NCBI RefSeq assembly: GCF_001469165.1
Contig: NZ_JABX01000001.1
Coordinates: 248,001-312,000 of the forward strand
DNA: 64,000 nucleotides
Direction: 5' to 3'
Source: Thiohalocapsa sp. ML1
GTDB lineage: Bacteria > Pseudomonadota > Gammaproteobacteria > Chromatiales > Chromatiaceae
In this document: positions 51,161-61,758 of the stretch, one piece after another
How positions within the stretch are numbered: the first letter of the stretch is position 1
How the letters are laid out: the number at the start of each line of letters is the position of its first letter
The notes under the pieces: model-generated
What the model was told of the DNA's origin: nothing
The model's input: the letters and a program-made list of their open reading frames with translations, nothing else
The model's database searches: none
Translations under genes and position numbers: made by a program

Positions 51161-51220
51161 TCGGGATCGGGATCGGGATCGGGATCGGGATCGGGATCGG
51201 GATCGGGATCGGGATCGGGA
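51161..51220. repeat. (GGGATC)n hexanucleotide microsatellite
   Basis: Nine perfect GGGATC units plus partial units at both ends cover 60 bp without interruption. The opposite strand would encode alternating Ile-Pro, which explains artefactual open frames. Confidence 0.95.
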
Positions 51221-51287
51221 TTCTGTCCCTAATCGCATCAGGTTCAAGCGACGTCGCGTGAGAGACACCTGGATTGCTTGACGGCGC

Positions 51288-51313
51288 CAAATGCTTGCAG
51301 ATGGGTCAAGTTT
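51288..51313. repeat. 26-bp dispersed repeat, copy 2
   Basis: Partner of 22889-22914 (22 of 26 identical, begins CAAATGCTTGCAGATG). Confidence 0.55.
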
Positions 51314-51339
51314 CACGACGACCCGACGCTTGCAGGCAA

Positions 51340-51368
51340 AAGGGCCGAGGGAGCCCTCCTCGGCCCTT
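51340..51368. terminator. candidate hairpin terminator
   Basis: AAGGGCCGAGG and CCTCGGCCCTT form a perfect 11-bp stem around a 7-base loop. On the minus strand four T residues follow the stem; on the plus strand no T run is seen. It may be a bidirectional or minus-strand terminator or just a repeat. Confidence 0.35.
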
Positions 51369-51468
51369 GGCCCTTTGGTTCACTTGCGGCAACCTGCGGG
51401 CGACACGAGACGACACCCCGTGCCCTGGTCGGTCTGAGGCTCTGCCTCGCTAGTGTGTCGCTCATCCT

Positions 51469-51510
51469 CGATTTCGATAGCGATTTCGATTTCGATTTCG
51501 ATAGCGATGG
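51469..51510. repeat. (CGATNN)n hexanucleotide repeat
   Basis: Seven consecutive hexamers with the pattern CGATTT or CGATAG/CGATGG cover 42 bp, 102 bp upstream of the dusA start. The same family of CGAT-based hexamers forms the GGGATC run. Confidence 0.9.
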
Positions 51511-51612
51511 CCAACGTCGGGTTCCGCTGCGCTGATCGGATTGACCAGTGTTCCGGTTATTCTTGCATCTTCCTTTAGCGTCCTTGGATGTGCGTACTTT
51601 TACCAAGACGGC

Positions 51613-52611
51613 ATGATAAACAGCATCTTAGAGCGCAGCTCGCTATCGAGGTCAGACCGTCGCCTCTGTGTCGCCCCCATGATGGACTGGACGGACCGCC
51701 ACTACCGGTTCTTCGCGCGCCTGTTGAGCCGGCATACGCTGCTCTACACGGAGATGGTGACCACGGGTGCGCTGATTCACGGCGACACGGCGCGCTTTCT
51801 GCGCTACGACCCGGCGGAGCACCCCGTCGCGTTGCAGCTCGGCGGGTCCGATCCGGCGGAGATGGCACGCTGCGCGCGCCTCGGTGCCGACGCCGGCTTC
51901 GATGAGATCAACATCAACGTCGGCTGCCCGTCGGACCGGGTGCAGCAGGGGCGCTTCGGCGCCTGCCTGATGGCGGAGCCGGAGCTGGTCGCGGACTGCG
52001 TCGCGGCGATGCAGGCCGCCGTGGCGGTGCCCATCACGGTCAAGACCCGCATCGGCGTGGACGAGCGCGACAGCTATGAGGAGCTGGTCGCCTTTACCCG
52101 CGCCGTCGTCGCGGCGGGCTGCGATGCGCTCATCGTGCACGCGCGCAAGGCCTGGCTGGCGGGCTTGAGCCCGCGCGAGAACCGCGACGTGCCGCCGCTG
52201 CGCTACGACGTGGTGCTGCGGCTGAAACAGGACTTCCCCGCCCTGCCCATGGTCATCAACGGCGGCATCAAGTCCTTGGCGCAGGCGGCGGGCTTCCTGG
52301 ACCGACTCGACGGGGCCATGATCGGGCGCGCCGCCTACCAGTCGCCATGGCTGCTGGCCGACGCCGACCGGGTCATCTACGGCGACCCGAGCCCACCGCC
52401 GACGCCGCATGAGGTGCTTGATCGCTTCCTGCCCTACGTGGAGCGGAACCTCGCCGACGGCGTGCCGCTCAACAGCATGACCCGGCACATCCTCGGCCTT
52501 TTCCACGCCCGCCCGGGTGCGCGGCGCTGGCGTCGCTGCTTGAGCGAGCAGGCGCATTGCGCGGGCGCCGACATCGAGGTGCTGCGGCAGGCGGCGCGGC
52601 TGGTCCGCTGA
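51613..52611 (+). CDS. dusA: tRNA-dihydrouridine(20/20a) synthase
   Basis: A 332-residue FMN enzyme that reduces uridine 20/20a of tRNA. CVAPMMDWTDRHYRFFARLL and YTEMVTTGALIHGD are DusA-specific; NVGCPSDRV with GACLM carries the catalytic Cys; VKTRIGVDE and INGGIKS follow as in all Dus proteins. I chose the ATG at 51613; upstream extension only reads through the spacer. A WYL regulator starts 1 bp after the stop. Confidence 0.93.
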   Translation: MINSILERSSLSRSDRRLCVAPMMDWTDRHYRFFARLLSRHTLLYTEMVTTGALIHGDTARFLRYDPAEHPVALQLGGSDPAEMARCARLGADAGFDEININVGCPSDRVQQGRFGACLMAEPELVADCVAAMQAAVAVPITVKTRIGVDERDSYEELVAFTRAVVAAGCDALIVHARKAWLAGLSPRENRDVPPLRYDVVLRLKQDFPALPMVINGGIKSLAQAAGFLDRLDGAMIGRAAYQSPWLLADADRVIYGDPSPPPTPHEVLDRFLPYVERNLADGVPLNSMTRHILGLFHARPGARRWRRCLSEQAHCAGADIEVLRQAARLVR

Positions 52612-52612
52612 C

Positions 52613-53587
52613 ATGAACCGCGCCGAGCGCCTCTATCGCATCGACGCCCTGCTGAAGGCCAAGCCCCACTCGCTGCAGCAATTGCAGGACGCGCTGGAGT
52701 CATCGCGCGCGACCGTCGTGCGCGATCTGAGCTATCTGAAGGACTTCATGCAGGCGCCCATCGAGTACCACCGCACCGACAACGTCTACCGCTATGCGGC
52801 CGATGCGGGGCGCTTCGAGCTGCCGGGCTTCTGGCTCAACGAGAGCGAGCTCTGCGCGCTGCTCGCCACCGGGCAGATGCTTGACCAGATGCAACCGGGC
52901 CTGCTCGCGCCCTACATCGGCCCGCTGCGCCGGCGCATCCGCGACCTCTTGGCGCAAAGCGGCCACAGCGCCCGGGCCGTCGCCGACAGCATCCTGCTGC
53001 AGCCGATGGCGACGCGCACCACGCATCCGGAGCGCTTCGGCACCATCGCCGGCGCGCTGCTGGAGGGGCGCGCGCTCCTGATCCGCTACCGTGCCCGCAT
53101 CCGCGACGAGGTCACCGAGCGCGTGATCCATCCGCAACGCCTGATCCGCTACCGGGACAACTGGTACCTCGCCGCGTATTGCGAGCGGGCGCAAGGGCTT
53201 CGCATCTTCTCGCTCGACCGGATCGACCGCGCCGAGCACCACGCGGCGCCTCGCCCCGAGGTCGAGCGCAAGGCCCTTGAGCGCTTCTTGGGCGGCAGCT
53301 TCGGCATCTTTTCCGGCAGCGCCACCGCCTGGGCGGTGCTGCGGTTCAGCGCCGAGGCCTCGCGCTGGGTCGCAGACGAGGTCTGGCACCCGGACCAGAT
53401 CGGGCTCTGGGCGGGGGCGCGCTACGAGCTGCAGGTGCCCTATTCGGACCCGCGGGAGCTGCTGCGGGACATCCTGAAGTTCGGGCCGGACGTGGAGGTC
53501 GTTGCCCCGTCGGAGCTGCGCACGCTGGTGGCCGAACGGCTGCGCTCGGCCGCCTCGGTGTACGCGGACGACTCGCCGCTGCGCTGA
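52613..53587 (+). CDS. WYL-domain transcriptional regulator
   Basis: A 324-residue regulator: N-terminal helix-turn-helix (1-60; MNRAERLYRIDALLKAKP), then a middle part, a WYL domain (about 140-215; ALLIRYRARIRDEVTERVIHPQRLI with R-D-N-W-Y-L-A-A-Y-C) and a WCX C-terminal dimerisation region. WYL proteins sense nucleic acids or other ligands and often regulate stress or defence genes. It is coupled to dusA (1-bp gap), an unusual partner. Its targets are unknown. Confidence 0.88.
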   Translation: MNRAERLYRIDALLKAKPHSLQQLQDALESSRATVVRDLSYLKDFMQAPIEYHRTDNVYRYAADAGRFELPGFWLNESELCALLATGQMLDQMQPGLLAPYIGPLRRRIRDLLAQSGHSARAVADSILLQPMATRTTHPERFGTIAGALLEGRALLIRYRARIRDEVTERVIHPQRLIRYRDNWYLAAYCERAQGLRIFSLDRIDRAEHHAAPRPEVERKALERFLGGSFGIFSGSATAWAVLRFSAEASRWVADEVWHPDQIGLWAGARYELQVPYSDPRELLRDILKFGPDVEVVAPSELRTLVAERLRSAASVYADDSPLR

Positions 53588-53605
53588 GCGCCGGGCACGC
53601 GCCCG

Positions 53606-54904
53606 TCAGCTCACCCGCTTGCCGACCCGCGCCTCCAGCAGCGACGACAGCACCAGGCTCGCGAGTACGAAGGCGAGGAACAGATAGAAGCCGAGCTGCA
53701 ACGCGGTGCCGTTGGTGGTGATGACATCGACCCCGCGCCCGCTGCCGGCCATGGCGGCCACTTGGCTCTCGACCAGACCGCTGAAGCCGACATAGGCCAT
53801 CAGCATGGCGACGACGAGCACGTCCGCCATGGACCACTTGCCGGAGCGCAGCGCAAAGAAGTACACGAAGCAGTTGGTACGCAGCCCGCGCCAGTCGAGG
53901 TAGTAGACGAAGCCCGCGAGCACCTTGAACGACGGGAACACCAGGCTGAACAGCGTGATCAGCACGGCGACGAGGATCATGTCCCAGGCGCGGGTCTCCA
54001 CGAGCACGCGCACGACATCCAGGATGCTCTTGGACTGGAAATAGAGCACCTGATCCGTGAACACGATGGGCTCGCCGAGCAGCATGAAGCGCAGCTCCGA
54101 GATGCGCGCCTCGACATCGATCATCGGCGTGACGACACCGCCCGCGAGCAGCACCAGCGCGCCCGCGGTGAGCATGGCCATGACCTCGGGCTGTAAGTGC
54201 GGGCGCTCGCGCCAGGCCACCAGGAACATGCCGGCGACGGCCAAGAGCACGCCCGCGGAAAAGCTGCGGGCGCGGGCCTGCAACGCATCGGCCTCCGCGC
54301 GCAGCCCGGGCTCGCAGGCGGCGGCATCCGCGCAGCCGTGGCGCGCGAGCACCGCACGGTAGGCCGAGAAGTCCGTCGCCGTGAAGGTGGCCGCCGCCGC
54401 GCCATCGACCGCGGCCAAGAGCTGCGCCTTGAGCTGGGCACGGGCCTCGGGCCGCTCGAACTCATCGAGAATCGCCTCCGCGTAGGCCGGCACCTGCGCG
54501 CGTAGCTCCGTGAAGTCCACCAGAAAGTCCTGCACGCCCTGGCGGAAGGCCCCGCCGAGTCGTTCCCAGAAGTTGCCGCCGCCGGCGTTGCGCTGGCGCA
54601 GGTAGCGCTCGACCTCCACCAGGATGCGATCGAGCGCGATCTCGATGTTGCGCTTGAGCGCCGGGCGATTCTCGTCGGTGAGCTCGAAGGTGTCGATCTT
54701 GCGCGCGAGCAACCCGGACAGGCGCTCGACCCAGAGGCTCGCGTTGAGCAGGCCGTAGCGCACGTCGTGCAGCTCGGCGAGGTCGGTTTCGAGCTGCTGC
54801 ACGCGCCTTAAGTCGAGGATGAGCTGACTTGCCAGCAGCACGGCGGCGAGGAGCAGCGTCCCCAGGGACAGGGCGGCGGCGATCCTTGCTTGAGGCGGTG
54901 ACAT
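53606..54904 (-). CDS. PqiA-like multipass membrane protein
   Basis: A 432-residue inner-membrane protein. One N-terminal helix (about 8-30), a large soluble part (about 32-210) and then about six helices. The second half contains the PqiA-type segment FALRSGKWSMADVLVVAMLMAYVGF. PqiA works with MCE-domain PqiB in lipid transport between membranes; no pqiB is visible here. The soluble insert is not part of classical PqiA. Start ATG at 54902-54904, 67 bp after the rho stop. Confidence 0.7.
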   Translation of the reverse strand: MSPPQARIAAALSLGTLLLAAVLLASQLILDLRRVQQLETDLAELHDVRYGLLNASLWVERLSGLLARKIDTFELTDENRPALKRNIEIALDRILVEVERYLRQRNAGGGNFWERLGGAFRQGVQDFLVDFTELRAQVPAYAEAILDEFERPEARAQLKAQLLAAVDGAAAATFTATDFSAYRAVLARHGCADAAACEPGLRAEADALQARARSFSAGVLLAVAGMFLVAWRERPHLQPEVMAMLTAGALVLLAGGVVTPMIDVEARISELRFMLLGEPIVFTDQVLYFQSKSILDVVRVLVETRAWDMILVAVLITLFSLVFPSFKVLAGFVYYLDWRGLRTNCFVYFFALRSGKWSMADVLVVAMLMAYVGFSGLVESQVAAMAGSGRGVDVITTNGTALQLGFYLFLAFVLASLVLSSLLEARVGKRVS

Positions 54905-54971
54905 GGTTCCGGGAGCTGCGCGACCGCGGGCACGCGGCCGAGCGGGCCTGCTCGTTTAGCCCTGCGCTCGT

Positions 54972-56228
<1,257 letters not shown>

Positions 56229-56481
56229 TGTGTTCTGCGTGGTGGCGGTGTTGCCGCCGGCGGGCCGGCGCCTGGATGGCGCGGATTCAGCGCAATCGGG
56301 CTGCGCTGCCGAGGTGCGTGGCTGCCGATGAGCCGGCGCTGGCGGGGGTTGTCGGGTGGTACTGCCGGCCGCCCGTGGCGAGGGCGGGCGTTCCGGGGTC
56401 TGCTTGCGTCGCCGCACCCGCTGGTGCTTGGGTGGCAGCGTCATGGCGTCGCGTCGCGACGGGGCGGCGACGAGGCCGGAA

Positions 56482-56808
56482 TCAGAGATTGCTGTCGAGA
56501 AAGATGGTCAGCTGCGACTTGGACACCGCGCCGACCTTCGTCGCCTCGGGCTCGCCGCCCTTGAACAACATCAACGTCGGAATGCCGCGGACCTTGTAGC
56601 GCTCGGTCACACCGCGGTTCTTGTCGATGTCGATTTTCGCGATCTTGAGCTTGCCGGCGTAGTCGTTGGCGATCTCGTCGAGCAGCGGCGCGATCATCTT
56701 GCAGGGAGCGCACCAGTCGGCCCAGTAGTCCACCAGGACGGGCTCAGACGACTGCAGCACCTGCTCTTCAAAGGTTTCGTCCGTTACGTGAAGGATGCGG
56801 TCGGTCAC
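56482..56808 (-). CDS. trxA: thioredoxin
   Basis: A 108-residue thioredoxin with active site [13 protein letters not shown] (residues 29-41) and cis-Pro motif GIPTLMLF. It reduces protein disulfides in the cytoplasm. Gene order trxA-rho with divergent rhlB is the standard gammaproteobacterial arrangement. Confidence 0.97.
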   Translation of the reverse strand: MTDRILHVTDETFEEQVLQSSEPVLVDYWADWCAPCKMIAPLLDEIANDYAGKLKIAKIDIDKNRGVTERYKVRGIPTLMLFKGGEPEATKVGAVSKSQLTIFLDSNL

Positions 56809-56956
56809 GTCTGTACTGTCTCCGCGTGGGTGAGAGGGAATGCCGGCGTCGGCGGCGAGCGCCAGCCGGGGGTGCAGTCACAAGCAGCGCCTGCCTTACG
56901 CGGCGGGTGTGGCGCGGTGTCGCTGCACGATAAGGGGGGAGTCGGGCGGATTGGCG

Positions 56957-56986
56957 TTGTTATCGCCCCAAAGGTTAAGATGCTAT
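56957..56986 (+). promoter_or_regulatory. candidate rhlB promoter
   Basis: TTGTTA (56957-56962) and TGCTAT (56981-56986) are separated by 18 bp in the only AT-richer part of the 289-bp trxA/rhlB spacer. Weak match by eye only. Confidence 0.3.
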
Positions 56987-57097
56987 TTGAGCCAAAGAGA
57001 TCGAGATTTGCAACCCCTCCCTGCCCCGCCGGCCGCAGCGCCGCGCCAAAGCGCCACGCGCGCCGTGCACGGGAGCCCCGCGCCGCCGCAGGATTCC

Positions 57098-58564
57098 ATG
57101 CCTCAGACCCATCTCACCGACGTCCCGTTCGACAGCTTCGACATCGACCCACGCATCCTCCAGGGGCTTGCCGACGCAGGCTTCCAGTATTGCACGCCGA
57201 TCCAGGCGCAGACCCTGCCGCTCGCCCTGAACGGACAAGATGTCGCGGGCCAGGCGCAGACCGGCACGGGCAAGACAGCGGCCTTTCTGGTCGCCGCGAT
57301 GCAGCACCTGCTCACGCACCCGCTGGAGCCCCGCCGCGGCCCGCCGCAGCCGCGCGTCGTCATCCTGGCACCGACGCGCGAGCTGGCGGTGCAGATCCAC
57401 AAGGACGCCGAGCTGATCGGCAGCCACACCGGCTTTAAGTTCGGGCTCGTCTACGGCGGCACGGGCTATCAGGAGCAGCGCGACGAGGTGGCGGCGGGGG
57501 TAGATTTCCTGATCGGCACGCCGGGGCGCCTCATCGACTACTACAAGCAAGGCGTGTTCGACTTCGCGTCGGTGCAGGTGGTGGTGCTCGACGAGGCGGA
57601 CCGGATGTTCGATCTCGGCTTCATCAAGGACATCCGCTTCGTGCTGCGGCGCATGCCCAGCCCGGCCGAGCGCTTGGGGATGCTGTTCTCGGCTACGCTG
57701 TCCTACCGGGTCACAGAGCTCGCCTACGAGCACATGAACGACCCACAAATGGTGGAGATCGCCCCGGAGCAGGTCACCGCCGACCGGGTGCAGCAGACCT
57801 GCTACATGGTCGCGAACGACGAGAAGATCCCGCTCCTGATCGGCCTCGCGCGCCGCATCGAGGACGGCCGCATCATGGTCTTCGTCAACACCAAGCGCGA
57901 GGGCGAGCGCGTCTGGGGCTATCTGGAGGGCAACGGCATCAAGGCCGCGATGCTCTCCGGCGACGTGCCGCAGAAAAAGCGCCTCAAGCTCCTGGCGCAG
58001 TTCAAGGACGGCGAGCTGCCGGTGATGGTCGCCACCGATGTCGCCGCCCGCGGCCTGCACATCCCGGGCGTGTCCCACGTCATCAACTACGACCTGCCGG
58101 ACGATGCCGAGGACTACGTCCACCGCATCGGCCGCACCGCCCGCGCCGGCGAGGCGGGCGATGCCATCAGCTTCGTCTGCGAGACCTACGCCTTCTGCCT
58201 GCCGGACATTGAGGCCTACATCGGCATGAAGATCCCGGTGGGCGAGCTCAATGCCGAGGCCTTCGCCGAGGTGGACCCCCGCAGCCGCGTACCGGCACCG
58301 CGCCGGCCCCGGGACGAGCGCGGCGAGGGGCGCGGCGACCGATCCGGGCACGGCCACAGGCGCGACGGCCCACCGCCCCGCGGCAGGAGCGGCGGACCGC
58401 ACCGCAGCCGCGACGCCGGCGCGGTGAGCGCGCCCCGGCCGGAGCCGCCGGCCGCCAAGCCCGAGCACGCGCCGGATGCGCCGACAAGCGAACAACCCAC
58501 CGACAAGCCCAAACGCCGCCGGCGTCGGCGCAAGCCGGCCGCGGCAGCCGCGCCCGCGGAGTGA
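57098..58564 (+). CDS. rhlB: DEAD-box ATP-dependent RNA helicase RhlB
   Basis: A 488-residue DEAD-box helicase. Q motif [11 protein letters not shown], motif [12 protein letters not shown], Ia PTRELA, GG, TPGRL, motif [13 protein letters not shown], motif III SATLS, motifs IV-VI including [12 protein letters not shown]-terminal tail (about 400-488) is Arg-rich and ends in KRRRRRRK, an RNA-binding extension. RhlB is part of the RNA degradosome. The chosen ATG is at 57098-57100; the frame is open upstream but unlike the family. Confidence 0.95.
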   Translation: MPQTHLTDVPFDSFDIDPRILQGLADAGFQYCTPIQAQTLPLALNGQDVAGQAQTGTGKTAAFLVAAMQHLLTHPLEPRRGPPQPRVVILAPTRELAVQIHKDAELIGSHTGFKFGLVYGGTGYQEQRDEVAAGVDFLIGTPGRLIDYYKQGVFDFASVQVVVLDEADRMFDLGFIKDIRFVLRRMPSPAERLGMLFSATLSYRVTELAYEHMNDPQMVEIAPEQVTADRVQQTCYMVANDEKIPLLIGLARRIEDGRIMVFVNTKREGERVWGYLEGNGIKAAMLSGDVPQKKRLKLLAQFKDGELPVMVATDVAARGLHIPGVSHVINYDLPDDAEDYVHRIGRTARAGEAGDAISFVCETYAFCLPDIEAYIGMKIPVGELNAEAFAEVDPRSRVPAPRRPRDERGEGRGDRSGHGHRRDGPPPRGRSGGPHRSRDAGAVSAPRPEPPAAKPEHAPDAPTSEQPTDKPKRRRRRRKPAAAAAPAE

Positions 58565-58583
58565 GCGCCAGCCAGCGCCGGGG

Positions 58584-59291
58584 CTAGCAGCGCAAACCCG
58601 GCAGCAGCGTGTTGAAGCGCGCCACCGTGGGAAACTCCGCCACGTCGCGCTGCGGCTGGCGCGAGTCCGGCGCGCTCACGGCCAGCAGCCAGCGAAAGCC
58701 GTAGTCGCGGGCGGCCCGCAGCACGTCCAGGTTGTCGTCCACAAACAGCGTGCGCTCCGGATCGAAGGGCTCGATGTCCGCCACCCGCGCCCAGAACCCC
58801 GGCGCCTCCTTCGGCAGGCTCAGATCGTGCGCGCAGATGACCCGCTCCAGGTGACCGCCGAGCTTGGTGCGGCCGAGCTTGAGCTCAACGGACTTCTGAT
58901 GCGCGTTGGTCACCAGCACGCGGCGCTTGCCGCGCGCCGCGAGCGCCTCCAGGAAATCGATGACATACGGATGCACCGCGATCAGATGCTCCACCTCCGC
59001 CTTTAGCAGCGCGATGTCGAGCCCGAGCTCGCGGCTCCAGTGGTCGATGCAGTACCACTCCAAGGTGCCCTGGATGCGCCGATACCGGGGCAGCAGCGCG
59101 TCCCGGGCGTCGCCGTGGCTCAGGCCCTGCTTCTCGGCATAGCGCTTCGGCACGTGCTCCAGCCAGAAGTGGTTGTCGTAGTAGAGATCAAGCAAAGTGC
59201 CGTCCATGTCCAGAAAGACGCTGTCGATGGCGTCCCAGTCGAGCACCGGCGGCACGCAGGCACCGCCTTGGTCTGTAATGGTCGAAGACAT
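58584..59291 (-). CDS. yrfG: GMP/IMP nucleotidase YrfG-like HAD hydrolase
   Basis: A 235-residue HAD phosphatase. Motif I is FLDMDGTLLDLYYDNHFW, followed by TLEWYCIDHWSRELGLDI, VTNAHQKSVELK and FVDDNLDVLRAA, which align well with E. coli YrfG. The start ATG is at 59289-59291. The stop converges on rhlB (19 bp apart). The reading frame continues upstream only into shadow. Confidence 0.9.
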   Translation of the reverse strand: MSSTITDQGGACVPPVLDWDAIDSVFLDMDGTLLDLYYDNHFWLEHVPKRYAEKQGLSHGDARDALLPRYRRIQGTLEWYCIDHWSRELGLDIALLKAEVEHLIAVHPYVIDFLEALAARGKRRVLVTNAHQKSVELKLGRTKLGGHLERVICAHDLSLPKEAPGFWARVADIEPFDPERTLFVDDNLDVLRAARDYGFRWLLAVSAPDSRQPQRDVAEFPTVARFNTLLPGLRC

Positions 59292-59374
59292 GATCGCAAG
59301 CCTTGGTGGAGGACCCAATGGCGCGCAGAATACCGGACGCCGCCGCGCGGCAGCATAGCCACGATGACCAGCCG

Positions 59375-59941
59375 ATGAAGCAAAAGCCCCGCATCCTCGC
59401 CCGACGCCTCGTCGCACAGTCCAAGATCTTCCGCGTCGAAGCGCTGGATCTGGAGTTCACGAATGGCGAGCACCGCACCTACGAGCGCATTCTGGGCGGG
59501 CGGGACTCGGTGATGATCGTGCCGCTCGACGCCGACGACCGCCTGCTGCTGGCACGCGAGTACGCCGCCGGCAGCGACGACTACCAGCTCGGCTTCCCGA
59601 AGGGCGTCGTCGATGAAGGCGAGGACATGCTCGCCGCCGCCGGCCGCGAGCTGCGCGAGGAGCTGGGCCTTGCCGCTCGGGAGCTTCGCATCGTCCGGCG
59701 GGTCAGTCTCGTGCCCGGCTACATCCAGCACGGCACGCAGATCGTGCTCGCCCGCGGCCTGCACCCGGACCCGCTGCCGGGCGACGAGCCGGAGCCCATC
59801 GAGGTCGTGCCCTGGCCGCTCGCGGACAGCGACGGGCTGCTCGCACGGGCGGACTTCACCGAGGCCAGGTCCGTCGCAGCCCTGTTTTTGGTGCAGCGCT
59901 TTCTGGCAGCGGAGCGCGCGGCGGGCGGAACGCTCGGCTGA
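59375..59941 (+). CDS. nudE: ADP compounds hydrolase NudE (Nudix)
   Basis: A 188-residue Nudix hydrolase. FRVEALDLEFTNGEHRTYER, LGFPKGVVDEGEDM with the Nudix box continuing ELREELGL, and VPGYIQHGTQIVLARGL fit NudE, which hydrolyses ADP-ribose, Ap3A and NADH. The start ATG at 59375 gives the usual family length. It diverges from yrfG across 83 bp, which should hold both promoters. Confidence 0.92.
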   Translation: MKQKPRILARRLVAQSKIFRVEALDLEFTNGEHRTYERILGGRDSVMIVPLDADDRLLLAREYAAGSDDYQLGFPKGVVDEGEDMLAAAGRELREELGLAARELRIVRRVSLVPGYIQHGTQIVLARGLHPDPLPGDEPEPIEVVPWPLADSDGLLARADFTEARSVAALFLVQRFLAAERAAGGTLG

Positions 59942-60051
59942 GCGCTGGGCTGAGTGCTAGGCCGCGCCATCGGACACCAGACCACAACAGCGGAGCGCCC
60001 GCCGCCGATGCAGCCGGGCCGCCCGACGTCAGCATCACCGGAGGACCATTG

Positions 60052-61101
60052 ATGAACTGCGCCCCAGGGTGCCGAACCCGCCGCCTCCCGGCCATCGCGT
60101 CCCACGTGCTCGCAGCCGCTCTGCTCGCACTCGCCAGCGCTGCCGCGCTGGCCGTCGCCGAGGACGCGATCTCCTTCGACGACTCCCCGCGCGACACGCC
60201 GCTCGACTACCCGGACTGGTTTAAGGAGCCCTTCCTGGACCTGCCGGCGGACCATGCCAAGGCCGTCGCCGCCGGCAAGGATCTGGTCGTGTACTTCGGC
60301 CAGCTCCGCTGCGCCTACTGCCACCAACTGATGGACGTGAACTTCGGCGCGCCGGACATCGAGCAATACACCCGCGAGCATTTCGATATCGTCCCCATCG
60401 ACATCTGGGGCGTCGCCGAGGTCACGGACATCCAGGGCGAGGTGCTGACGGAGCGCGACTTTGCGCTGCGGGAAGAAACCAACTTCACGCCGTCGCTCGT
60501 GTTCTACGACGAGACCGGCGCCGAGGCGCTGCGCCTGCGCGGCTACTACCCGCCGTACCAGTTCCGCGCCGCGCTCGAATACGTCGCCGACGACCACTAC
60601 AAGCGCGAGACCTTCCGCGACTACCTGGCCCGCGGCGAAAACCGCATGGTGTTCGACGCCGGCGACCTCAACGACCAGGACTTCTTCGAGCCGCCGCCGC
60701 ACAACCTCGACCGCAGCCGCCTGCCGAGCGAGCGCCCGCTGGTGGTCTTCTTCGAGCAGGGCGACTGCCACGCCTGCGACGTGCTGCACGGCGAGGCACT
60801 GCAGGAGCTCCTGCTCCAGCGCGAGTTCGAGCAGTTTGACAGCGTGCAGCTCGACATCTGGTCCGACGCGCCCGTCGTCACGCCGTCCGGCGAGCGCACC
60901 ACCGCGCGGGAATGGGCGAAGCAGCTCGGGCTCTTTTACACGCCATCGCTGCTGTTCTTCGATGAGCACGGGCGTGAGCTGGTGCGCGTGGACTCCGTCG
61001 TCGGCTTCTATCGTCTGCGCAACGTGATGAACTACGTCGGCAGCAAGGCCTATCTCGACGAGCCCAGCTACCAGCGCTGGCGGCTGTCGCGGCCCTTCTG
61101 A
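60052..61101 (+). CDS. periplasmic tandem thioredoxin-fold protein (SoxW-like)
   Basis: A 349-residue exported protein. The signal peptide (about 8-37) ends near ALAVAEDA. Two thioredoxin-like domains follow: one with RCAYCHQLM (C-x-x-C near residue 86) and one with DCHACDVL (C-x-x-C near residue 242). Each has a downstream cis-Pro-like FTPSLVFYD or YTPSLLFFD. The repeated Y/F-T-P-S-L motifs suggest an internal duplication. SoxW-like proteins assist sulfur oxidation or cytochrome maturation. The ATG at 60052 has GGAGG at 60040-60044. Confidence 0.82.
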   Translation: MNCAPGCRTRRLPAIASHVLAAALLALASAAALAVAEDAISFDDSPRDTPLDYPDWFKEPFLDLPADHAKAVAAGKDLVVYFGQLRCAYCHQLMDVNFGAPDIEQYTREHFDIVPIDIWGVAEVTDIQGEVLTERDFALREETNFTPSLVFYDETGAEALRLRGYYPPYQFRAALEYVADDHYKRETFRDYLARGENRMVFDAGDLNDQDFFEPPPHNLDRSRLPSERPLVVFFEQGDCHACDVLHGEALQELLLQREFEQFDSVQLDIWSDAPVVTPSGERTTAREWAKQLGLFYTPSLLFFDEHGRELVRVDSVVGFYRLRNVMNYVGSKAYLDEPSYQRWRLSRPF

Positions 61102-61115
61102 CGCTCACGGCAGCC

Positions 61116-61137
61116 GCACCCGGCGGGTCGCCGGTGC
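61116..61137 (+). terminator. weak candidate terminator
   Basis: GCACCCGGCG and CGCCGGTGC pair with one bulge around GGT, 14 bp after the thioredoxin-fold gene; TTTT follows ten bases later (61147-61150). The stem is good, the T run is poorly placed. Confidence 0.35.
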
Positions 61138-61183
61138 TGTGCTAGACTTTTCAAGCAGTTTCCTACCACTCGAACGCAGCAGC

Positions 61184-61630
61184 ATGAAAGTCAGCTATTT
61201 TTTGATTGCGGGCATCGCATTCGCAGTGGGTTACGGCACCGCGTCGCTCGCACCGCAGCAGCACCCGCCGGTGGAGCAGGCGGCGTCGGCGCTCCCCGTG
61301 CCGGCGCTGGCGCCGGCACCCACCATCGCGGCCATCGCAAGCAGCGCCGCCGTGCGCGAGGCGGATGCCGCGGCGCTTGCGGGCACCGCCTTCGCCCCGG
61401 CCGCCGTGCAGGCTGACAGCGCGGTGTCGAGCCGCGTCGCCGCGAGCCGGCAGACCGCCGAGCGCGCGGCGGCGGAGCCGGCGGTCTACGACCTCATCGC
61501 CCAGCAAGAGTACGGCGCGCGCTGCGCCACCGAGAACGGCATCTGCAAGCTCGAAGTGCCCCAGCCCGTGGGCTCCACCTGCATCTGCCCCGGCGGCAAT
61601 GGCGGTGTCAGGGGCACGACCATCCGCTGA
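61184..61630 (+). CDS. small exported/anchored Cys-containing protein
   Basis: A 148-residue protein that begins with a short membrane or signal segment (VSYFLIAGIAFAVGYG), continues as an Ala/Pro-rich low-complexity stretch (about 25-95), and ends with a Cys cluster: GARCATENGICKLEVPQP then STCICPGGNGG. Four Cys in the last 40 residues suggest disulfides or a metal site. It follows the tandem thioredoxin-fold gene by 82 bp, a plausible redox partner. Family unknown. Confidence 0.6.
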   Translation: MKVSYFLIAGIAFAVGYGTASLAPQQHPPVEQAASALPVPALAPAPTIAAIASSAAVREADAAALAGTAFAPAAVQADSAVSSRVAASRQTAERAAAEPAVYDLIAQQEYGARCATENGICKLEVPQPVGSTCICPGGNGGVRGTTIR

Positions 61631-61736
61631 CGTGTGGTGACTGGCGTGTGGTGACTGGAGTGTTGACTGGAGTGTTGACCTCCAGGTCAACACGGCGACA
61701 GAGCGACAGAGCGGGATGCACCGATGTCGCGAGCGG

Positions 61737-61758
61737 GAGCCGACCGGGAGGTCGGCTC
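61737..61758. repeat. perfect 9-bp hairpin
   Basis: GAGCCGACC-GGGA-GGTCGGCTC, between the small Cys protein and the large minus-strand gene. Strong stem, no T run; could be a Rho-independent-like element or an intergenic repeat. The 272-bp spacer also has direct repeats of GTGTTGACTGGA-type (about 61640-61685). Confidence 0.6.

Larger units (their letters stand above)
50793..51612. other. 820-bp repeat-rich spacer
   Basis: No gene supported. Contents in order: two TGGA-loop hairpins (51049-51099), a (GGGATC)n run (51161-51220), a dispersed repeat copy (51288-51313), a 11-bp stem hairpin (51340-51368), and a (CGATTT/CGATAG)n run (51469-51510). Long open frames across the hexamer run are produced by the repeat. 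Confidence 0.6.

Noticed and set aside
50769-51290. Minus-strand open frame with a long Ile-Pro repeat
   Set aside because: It is generated by the (GGGATC)n run and has no ribosome-binding site or homologous content.
51161-51510. Possible CRISPR array
   Set aside because: The units are contiguous hexamers without spacers; no cas genes are present.
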